In this document: one piece after another, positions 1-5,068 of the stretch
Layout: the number at the start of each line of letters is the position of its first letter
How positions within the stretch are numbered: the stretch's first letter is position 1
Assembly (NCBI GenBank): GCA_964617105.1
Contig: CAZTWC010000212.1
Span: 1-6,721 of the forward strand
DNA from: CAZTWC01 sp964617105 [NCBI: uncultured Myxococcia bacterium]
Lineage (GTDB): Bacteria; CAZTWC01
Direction of reading: 5' to 3'
DNA length: 6,721 nucleotides
Translations under genes and position numbers: made by a program
The notes under the pieces: model-generated
The model's input: the letters and a program-made list of their open reading frames with translations, nothing else
What the model was told of the DNA's origin: nothing
Database searches by the model: none

Positions 1-108
1 CGGCAGATAGATATCACTCTGAGGCGATTGTCCAAGCAGGGTGTTATAGCGATCTATATTTACGCTGAAAATGGTCTTATTATCCTGTCTGTATTCTATT
101 CGGGGCAT
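1..108 (-). CDS. Probable FHA-domain protein, N-terminal 36 codons only
   Basis: This open frame starts at ATG (106-108) and stays open to the left edge of the window, so only the first 36 residues are visible and the 3' part is missing. The start is well supported: AAGGAG sits 7 bases upstream. Residues 22-36 include LLGQSPQSDIYLP, which matches the FHA-domain core usually written (I/L)GR-S-x-x-(N/S)-D-I-x-L. The preceding stretch KTIFSVNIDRYN fits the first beta strands of such a domain. FHA domains bind phosphothreonine peptides and often occur in signalling proteins, sigma-54 activators or secretion components; which of these applies cannot be told here. The canonical Arg of the GR motif, which contacts the phosphopeptide, is Gln in this protein. 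It lies 51 bases after the polymerase stop on the same strand and is probably cotranscribed with it. The gene call is fairly firm; the FHA assignment rests on one motif. Confidence 0.65.
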   Translation of the reverse strand, partial: MPRIEYRQDNKTIFSVNIDRYNTLLGQSPQSDIYLP

Positions 109-115
109 CCAGCTG

Positions 116-121
116 CTCCTT
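116..121 (-). promoter_or_regulatory. Shine-Dalgarno site for the FHA-domain gene
   Basis: On the minus strand this reads AAGGAG, 7 bases upstream of the ATG at 106-108. It is one of the two strongest ribosome binding sites in the window. It selects this ATG over the out-of-frame ATG at 134-136, which has no such site and opens only an 18-codon frame. Confidence 0.75.
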
Positions 122-159
122 CTGATAACCAGCCATTAACCGGCCGGGATTCTTTATTC

Positions 160-1812
160 TTAAGTTTGTTTTCCCCAACTCCCGCCACTTCTAACCGTTA
201 CTTTCATAGGGACATTTTTCAAAAAACCAGCCCCCGCCTCCAGCATGGCATCTTTAACCATGGTTTTTATCTCCTCTACCTCCCCGGCGGCGCACTCCAC
301 CATCAGTTCATCGTGCAGTATATTTAATATGTTCAGCCGGCCATTATCAACCGCCTCTTTTAACAGCACCACCGCTAATTTGGTAATATCGGCGCTGGTG
401 CCCTGTACTGGCATATTTCTGGCCAGCCTCTCCAGGGCGTTGCGGTTCTCGTTTTTTGAGTTAAGAAACAGAATTCGTCCCGACATACTACGGCAAAATC
501 CCCTTTGAAGCGCCTTTTGCGCCGCCAGGTACAAATATTTTTTTACTCCGGGAAAACGGTTAAAATAGGCATCCAGGATTCCGCCGGCTTCCTGGATGCT
601 TATGTTCAGTTTTTTCGACAATCCCGCCGGACCCATGCCGTAAATTAAACCAAAATTTACCATCTTGGCCTGTTGCCGTAAATGATTATTCTTCTCCTTG
701 CTAACTTTCTGGCCAAAAACAGCGGTGGCCACCATGGAGTGTAAATCCTGACCGCTACGCAAAATAGCCTGCATCTCCCGGTCTTCTGAAAGTTCCGCCA
801 ATATTCTTAATTCACAGGTGTCATAATCAGCAGTGATGATGGTCTTTCCCTTAGGCGCGGCAAATAGATTCCGCAAGCCAGAGGCTTTTTCTATACCCTG
901 GATGTTCGGCTCACTGGTAGTAATCCGGCCGGTCTTGGTCCCCAATTGGTGAAATTTGGGATGCAAATGTCCATATTGATCCAGATGTTGAGCAAAGGAG
1001 TACTCATATTGGGAAATCAAACGCCGGATCTCCCGGTGCCGGTTTATGGAAACTCCCAGGGAGCCCAAATTTTCCAATTGCGCCTTGGACAACGTAGTCA
1101 CCTGGAATCCAGCCTGATTAAGCAAACCTTTGAGCTGGCTGTCTTGAGACAAAAATTCTCCAGCCGTATCTCTTGCTGCTCCCTTTGCTCCTCGCGCGTC
1201 CAACTGTTGAGCAATTTTTACCTGGAGAACATCCAGTTCCCCAGCCAACTCCTCTTTGTAGTTCAACCAATTCTGATAATCAAAATAGACCCCTCTCTTA
1301 GCCATTTGGGCTAAAAGAGGCTGCAATTCTGTTTCTAGCCGCACCACCCGTTGCAAGCGATATTTTTGTACCCTTTGCCAGGTTTGGTAAAAAAGATGGT
1401 ATAAAGAGATCAATTTGCACTTTGTTTCATCCTCAGGAGATTGGTTGCCTGAGCCCTTCCCGCTACTTTTTTGAAGGTCATTGCCGGGTTCACAATTTTT
1501 CTCAACGCCATTAAAGGCCAACTGGGACAGCAAATCCAAGTCAATAATGTTTTTCAATCTATTGGTAAAATCAGAATAATATTCAGAAAAATATTGGCAT
1601 AAAATATCCTCTTTCTCCACCACTTTTAGATTGGTGGAACTCCAGAGAGGGCTTAAAAGACGGCTGTTTTTTTTATCCAGACAGCCGGTCCATTGGAATC
1701 GGTGATCACCAATCCCTATGTATGTATGTTGGTTGGCATATTGCCTAAAGTAGATTGCGACTAAAGGTAATTTTATTAAAATATCGGTAGGTGGGTTATC
1801 TTTTACATGCAT
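160..1812 (-). CDS. Family A DNA polymerase (Pol I large-fragment type), no 5' nuclease, 3'-5' exonuclease site apparently lost
   Basis: This 550-residue protein is a DNA-templated DNA polymerase of the Pol I family, acting on chromosomal DNA in the cytoplasm. Residues about 156-550 form the polymerase domain: TGRITTSEPNIQ (294-305); motif A DYDTCELR (329-336) with the metal-binding Asp329; motif B (O helix) with Arg379, Lys383, Phe387 and Tyr391 in RQQAKMVNFGLIYG; QGTSAD (470-475); and motif C HDE (500-502) with Asp501. Full-length Pol I is about 900 residues; the 5' nuclease domain is wholly absent. Residues about 15-150 look like a shrunken RNase D-like exonuclease domain (for example YIGIGD, and IIDLDLLSQLAF at 89-100), but no DxE pair appears where exonuclease motif I should be. 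A polar Gly/Ser-rich stretch (about 104-133) interrupts it. The layout recalls the stand-alone Pol I of Aquifex. The ATG at 1812 is the first after an in-frame stop at 1831-1833. It lacks a clear Shine-Dalgarno site and lies 18 bases after the upstream gene, so translational coupling is likely. I give no symbol because a separate canonical polA may exist. Confidence 0.95.
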   Translation of the reverse strand: MHVKDNPPTDILIKLPLVAIYFRQYANQHTYIGIGDHRFQWTGCLDKKNSRLLSPLWSSTNLKVVEKEDILCQYFSEYYSDFTNRLKNIIDLDLLSQLAFNGVEKNCEPGNDLQKSSGKGSGNQSPEDETKCKLISLYHLFYQTWQRVQKYRLQRVVRLETELQPLLAQMAKRGVYFDYQNWLNYKEELAGELDVLQVKIAQQLDARGAKGAARDTAGEFLSQDSQLKGLLNQAGFQVTTLSKAQLENLGSLGVSINRHREIRRLISQYEYSFAQHLDQYGHLHPKFHQLGTKTGRITTSEPNIQGIEKASGLRNLFAAPKGKTIITADYDTCELRILAELSEDREMQAILRSGQDLHSMVATAVFGQKVSKEKNNHLRQQAKMVNFGLIYGMGPAGLSKKLNISIQEAGGILDAYFNRFPGVKKYLYLAAQKALQRGFCRSMSGRILFLNSKNENRNALERLARNMPVQGTSADITKLAVVLLKEAVDNGRLNILNILHDELMVECAAGEVEEIKTMVKDAMLEAGAGFLKNVPMKVTVRSGGSWGKQT

Positions 1813-1830
1813 ACCAGAAATACTGGCCGT

Positions 1831-2181
1831 TTAATGAATTGAGTCAGAAGGGTCAACCAGCCGGTCTTCATCTACTGTTTGGGGAAGATTTTCCAACAAT
1901 TCGGCAATTTGCTCCTGTTTTTCGTGGAGTCTGCCCAGCACCTCTTTCCTGCTTTCTTCCCACTCGTCAGGTTCTATGATCCCCTTGCTTCCCAATATAT
2001 TCAACAGTACATAATTATTTTCTGTGGTCATAACCGCCACTTTTTCCAGCCTTTTCTGTTTGTTTTCCCAATCCTGAAGGATTTTGATAAATTTTTCCTC
2101 CAACCGCTTACGAGTAAAATAGTGGTAGGTAAAAATGGCCGTCATCACAAACATGAGAATTACTATCACCGATAAAGACAT
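1831..2181 (-). CDS. Small single-pass membrane protein with coiled coil and SHOCT-like C-terminal segment, function unknown
   Basis: I do not recognise a named family for this 116-residue protein. Residues 3-19 are strongly hydrophobic (LSVIVILMFVMTAIFTY), giving an N-terminal membrane anchor, followed by a basic stretch TRKR (23-26), so the rest should face the cytoplasm by the positive-inside rule. Residues about 25-50 are charged and helical, likely coiled coil. Residues 57-85 (NYVLLNILGSKGIIEPDEWEE and onward) resemble the pattern of SHOCT segments: a leucine-rich helix, then Gly-Ile-Ile, an acidic turn, an aromatic residue and a charged helix. This resemblance is my reading and is weak. 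The tail (101-116) is acidic and polar. The ATG is well chosen, with AGGAG 5 bases upstream. The gene sits 117 bases after argH behind a possible promoter and 18 bases before the polymerase, so it may be cotranscribed with and coupled to it. Its real existence is supported by the ribosome site, its packing and its sensible protein architecture. Confidence 0.8.
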   Translation of the reverse strand: MSLSVIVILMFVMTAIFTYHYFTRKRLEEKFIKILQDWENKQKRLEKVAVMTTENNYVLLNILGSKGIIEPDEWEESRKEVLGRLHEKQEQIAELLENLPQTVDEDRLVDPSDSIH

Positions 2182-2186
2182 GATTT

Positions 2187-2191
2187 CTCCT
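2187..2191 (-). promoter_or_regulatory. Shine-Dalgarno site for the small membrane protein gene
   Basis: On the minus strand this reads AGGAG within TTTAGGAGAAATC, with 5 bases before the ATG at 2179-2181. It is a near-ideal site and fixes the start of the small membrane protein gene. Confidence 0.8.
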
Positions 2192-2262
2192 AAATTATTC
2201 AGACTGTCAAATTCAAGAATGAACGTATGAACCTGAGTATTCTTTTCATTATTAATTTTTTA

Positions 2263-2291
2263 ATTATAGCATTTCCCCCCCAATTTTAAAA
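2263..2291 (-). promoter_or_regulatory. Possible sigma-70 extended -10 promoter inside the gene cluster
   Basis: In the argH-small gene gap the minus strand carries TGCTATAAT (2263-2271), a perfect extended -10 element (TGn plus TATAAT). A 17-base spacer upstream gives TTTTAA (2286-2291), which matches the -35 consensus at only three of six positions; an extended -10 can compensate for a weak -35. Predicted initiation near 2255-2257 would leave a leader of roughly 75 bases before the small gene. The spacer contains a run of seven G on this strand. The position, in the only large gap of the cluster, supports a secondary promoter for the small gene, the polymerase and the FHA gene. AT-rich gaps produce such motifs by chance, so this remains a prediction. 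Confidence 0.45.
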
Positions 2292-2298
2292 GGGGTGT

Positions 2299-3732
2299 TT
2301 AGAGATAGGTCTCAAATTGGCTGAAATTATGGGTTAGATTCGATTTATACTGCTGCAAAACCTGTTGGCAGTGATCAATTTGGCGGGCCAAAGCATCCCC
2401 TCCTGTTCCTCCTTCAATTTCCCTTCTTTTTACAGCCGCTTTAAAGTCGAGCCAAGAAAAGATCTCCTGGTCAAAAAGTGGGGAAAAACCGTGCAACTCT
2501 TCCAAAGTCAACTGATCCAGGTTACGTTTTTTTTCTTGAGCATATTTTACTATTTTCCCGCATATTTTATGGGCTTGCCTAAAGGGAAGTGAACGGCAAG
2601 TTAAAAAATCGGCCAATTCGGTGGCTAGCAACAGAGAATCCATGGACTTTTCAATCTTGGGCACATTGAACTGTACGGTTTTAACCACTCCGGTTACCAC
2701 TGGTATTACTGCGGTCATGGTATCGGCAGCATCAAATACCGGTTCCTTGTCCTCCTGTAAATCCCGGTTATAGGTTGATGGAAGCCCTTTGAGGGTAACT
2801 ACAAGAGAGATCAAAGAACCGATTACCCGGCCAATTTTCCCCCGGGATAGTTCCAGAGAATCGGGATTTTTCTTGTTGGGCATTATGGAGGAACCGGTGC
2901 TGTATTCGTCCGCCATCTGGATAAAAGAAAACTCTGAGGAGGAAAAAATAATCCAATCTTCGGCCAGTCTGGATACATGCAGGGATACCAGCGAGGTCAT
3001 AAACAAAAACTCCAGGGCAAAATCCCGGTCAGAAACACTGTCCATAGAGTTTTTGGCCACTCTTAAAAAACCCAGTTCCTTGGCCAGCATTTGCCGGTCC
3101 AATTTAAATCCGCTGCCAGCCATTGCGCCGCTACCCAGGGGCAAAGTTAAAAGCCGGGGCAGGGAGTCAAACATCCTTTCAACATCCCGGGCAAAGGCCC
3201 AGAAAAAAGAGAGCAGATAATGGGCCAGGCTAACCGGTTGAGCCTGCTGTAGATGGGTATAGCCCGGCAAAAGATGATCAACGTGCTGTAATGCTTTTTG
3301 CAACAGGGTTTCCATCAACTCCACTAACTGGCGGCAAATCTTTCCCTCCAGAGCAGTCAAATAGAGCCGGAAGGAGGTAGCCACCTGATCATTTCGACTG
3401 CGGCCTGAGTGGATTTTTTCTCCGGCAGAACCAATTTTCTCGCTCAGCAGTCTCTCCATCGCCATATGGATATCTTCGTCAGAAGATAAAAACTTGGCCT
3501 CTCCTCGGCCTATTTCTTGATGCAAATCTTGCAACCCCTGGACAATTGAGGCTCGTTCAGACGAACTCAATACCCCCACCTTTTCCAGGGCCTTTGCATA
3601 AGCCGAGGATAGATGACACTCGGCCAAATAGAGCCGGGCATCAAAATGTAGAGAACGGCTCATGGCCTCAAAATCGCTGTCCGGTGCTTTGGAAAAGCGC
3701 CCGTCCCAGGCTTTAGAAGAGTTTGTATTCAT
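2299..3732 (-). CDS. argH: Argininosuccinate lyase
   Basis: ArgH splits argininosuccinate into arginine and fumarate, the last step of arginine biosynthesis, as a cytoplasmic homotetramer of the fumarase/aspartase superfamily. The 477-residue product is full length (usual 455-475). Visible landmarks in order: WDGRFS near the N-terminus (9-14), HSGRSRNDQ (108-116), GYTHLQQAQPVS (157-168) with the catalytic-region His160, LPLGSGAMAG (197-206), the superfamily signature GSSIMPNKKNPD (280-291) with the mobile-loop catalytic serine, YNRDLQEDKEP (321-331), and GGTGG (441-445) near the C-terminus. All expected catalytic elements are present. It starts 12 bases after argG, with only a weak A-rich sequence as ribosome site, so translation is probably coupled to argG. 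The start is set by an in-frame stop (the argG stop itself) four codons upstream and by agreement with the family N-terminus. No clear ARG box or terminator was found next to it. Confidence 0.98.
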   Translation of the reverse strand: MNTNSSKAWDGRFSKAPDSDFEAMSRSLHFDARLYLAECHLSSAYAKALEKVGVLSSSERASIVQGLQDLHQEIGRGEAKFLSSDEDIHMAMERLLSEKIGSAGEKIHSGRSRNDQVATSFRLYLTALEGKICRQLVELMETLLQKALQHVDHLLPGYTHLQQAQPVSLAHYLLSFFWAFARDVERMFDSLPRLLTLPLGSGAMAGSGFKLDRQMLAKELGFLRVAKNSMDSVSDRDFALEFLFMTSLVSLHVSRLAEDWIIFSSSEFSFIQMADEYSTGSSIMPNKKNPDSLELSRGKIGRVIGSLISLVVTLKGLPSTYNRDLQEDKEPVFDAADTMTAVIPVVTGVVKTVQFNVPKIEKSMDSLLLATELADFLTCRSLPFRQAHKICGKIVKYAQEKKRNLDQLTLEELHGFSPLFDQEIFSWLDFKAAVKRREIEGGTGGDALARQIDHCQQVLQQYKSNLTHNFSQFETYL

Positions 3733-3744
3733 AGCGTTTATTTC

Positions 3745-5037
3745 TTATTTGTCATGAAAAGAGGCCAAAGCCCTGATATCGTCTGCCTGGCCATCGTGAC
3801 TTTCTATCCTTCTCTGCACCAGGGCGGTAACTCCGGTGGATAATCCGTAGAGATTGATAAAACCGCCGGCATCTTTCTGGTCGTAGTTGTCACTGGTGCC
3901 AAAGGAGGCCAACTCCTGTAAATAGAGAGAATAGGGAGAGCGCCGGCCGCTTACCATTACGTTTCCTTTATAAAGCACCAATCGCACCTCTCCGGTGACA
4001 TAGCGGCAAATAGAGGTTATAAAAGCGTCAAATCCCTGCCTAAGAGAGGAAAACCACTTACCATTGTAAACCAACTCCGCATATTCCAGGGCAAGTTTTT
4101 GCTTGTAGCACAGAGTTTCCCGGTCAAGGGTCAACATCTCCAACTCCCGCAAAGCGGTATATAGTAAACTCCCGCCTGGAGTTTCGTACACTCCGCGGCT
4201 CTTCATACCCACCAGTCTGGTTTCCATTACGTCACAGCGTCCTATGGCGTTTTTGGCAGCATGCTCGTTCAAGGTCAGCATCAACTCCACCGGACCTAAA
4301 CGCTTGTCATCCACCGCTACCGGCACACCTTGATCAAACTCGATAGTTATCTCGGTTTCCTTATCCGGCGCCTGTTCAGGACTCTTGCTCAAGGTGAACA
4401 TCTCTTCATTGGGTCGGCTCCAATTTTTCTCCAACTCACCTCCCTCGTGGCTCATGTGCCAAATATTTCGATCCCTTGAATAGATGTTGGTGCGGGAGAT
4501 TTTACCCAGGTCGATCCCCTTTTGCTGGGCATAATTGATGGCGTCTTCCCTGGAGTGGATATTCCAAATCCTCCAGGGGGCTATCACCTTCAGTTGGGGG
4601 GCCAAAGCCTTGTAAGTCAACTCAAAACGAACCTGATCGTTACCCTTGCCGGTACAGCCATGAGCCACAGCGTCGGCTCCTTCCTTTTTGGCAACCTCCA
4701 CCTGGTGGTAAGCCTGTAGCGGACGAGCCATGGAAGTACCCAGCAAATATTTACCCTCGTAAACAGCGCCAGCCATCAGGGTGGGATAGATATAGTCTCG
4801 AACAAATTCTTCCCGCACATCCACGCAATAGAATTTATCGGCGCCACTCTTTATGGCTTTTTCCTCCAACCCGTCCAACTCATCGCTCCCCTGTCCCACA
4901 TCGGTGGTCATGGCTACCACCCGGCAACCGGAGTAATGTTCCTTGAGCCAGGGAATGATGATGGAAGTATCAAGACCTCCAGAGTAAGCCAAAACGATGT
5001 TTTTTATCTTGTCCTGACCATTGTGCACCATGTTCAT
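3745..5037 (-). CDS. argG: Argininosuccinate synthase
   Basis: ArgG joins citrulline and aspartate using ATP, giving argininosuccinate, AMP and pyrophosphate; its product is the substrate of the enzyme encoded next, ArgH. The 430-residue protein begins with a short leader, then the ATP-pyrophosphatase P-loop AYSGGLDTS (17-25). Further family landmarks are the substrate-binding stretch GTSMARP (100-106), HGCTGKGNDQVRFE (126-139), GRCDVMETRLVGMKSRGVYE (266-285) and TPGG (286-289), with the C-terminal YDQKDAGGFINLYGL (385-399). The typical protein ends soon after this last motif at about 400-410 residues; here about 20 further polar residues follow, a minor extension. The ATG at 5037 is preferred over the in-frame ATG at 5031 because GGAG lies 10 bases upstream of the first and 16 of the second. 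It starts 31 bases after slt ends, and argH follows after 12 bases, so the three are probably cotranscribed. Confidence 0.98.
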   Translation of the reverse strand: MNMVHNGQDKIKNIVLAYSGGLDTSIIIPWLKEHYSGCRVVAMTTDVGQGSDELDGLEEKAIKSGADKFYCVDVREEFVRDYIYPTLMAGAVYEGKYLLGTSMARPLQAYHQVEVAKKEGADAVAHGCTGKGNDQVRFELTYKALAPQLKVIAPWRIWNIHSREDAINYAQQKGIDLGKISRTNIYSRDRNIWHMSHEGGELEKNWSRPNEEMFTLSKSPEQAPDKETEITIEFDQGVPVAVDDKRLGPVELMLTLNEHAAKNAIGRCDVMETRLVGMKSRGVYETPGGSLLYTALRELEMLTLDRETLCYKQKLALEYAELVYNGKWFSSLRQGFDAFITSICRYVTGEVRLVLYKGNVMVSGRRSPYSLYLQELASFGTSDNYDQKDAGGFINLYGLSTGVTALVQRRIESHDGQADDIRALASFHDK

Positions 5038-5047
5038 GCTATATTTT

Positions 5048-5051
5048 CTCC
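5048..5051 (-). promoter_or_regulatory. Shine-Dalgarno site for argG
   Basis: On the minus strand the sequence is CTGGAGAAAATATAGC before the ATG at 5035-5037. GGAG with a 10-base spacer is slightly long but acceptable, and it favours this ATG over the second one two codons downstream. Confidence 0.55.
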
Positions 5052-5068
5052 AGTTAGATTGTTGGAAA

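Noticed and set aside
80-136. An 18-codon ATG frame (starting at 136, minus strand) between the polymerase and FHA genes.
   Set aside because: It has no ribosome site and overlaps the well-supported FHA gene start in another frame.
946-1314. Plus-strand open frames such as this one, and those near 28-327, 2789-3220 and 5021-5251.
   Set aside because: They lie opposite clear coding regions with conserved motifs, have no recognisable protein features, and are shadow frames.
1813-1833. The polymerase frame is the same as that of the small membrane protein gene, separated by a single TAA and six codons, hinting at a read-through fusion.
   Set aside because: argG and argH in the same window are also in frame with each other across one stop, so this is ordinary coincidence (one chance in three). 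The polymerase has its own ATG and no read-through signal was seen.
2205-2210. TTGACA (minus strand), a perfect -35 hexamer near the small gene.
   Set aside because: The matching -10 position would fall at about the ribosome site and the sequence there (GAAATC) is not -10-like.
2234-2249. TGAGTATTCTTTTCA as an ArgR (ARG box) operator.
   Set aside because: It is one base off the normal half-site spacing, has mismatches in the half-sites, and lies downstream of argH rather than before the arginine genes.
2275-2294. CCCC/GGGG inverted repeat just after argH as a transcription terminator.
   Set aside because: The GC stem is only four pairs with a ten-base AT loop, and it is not followed by a U tract on either strand.
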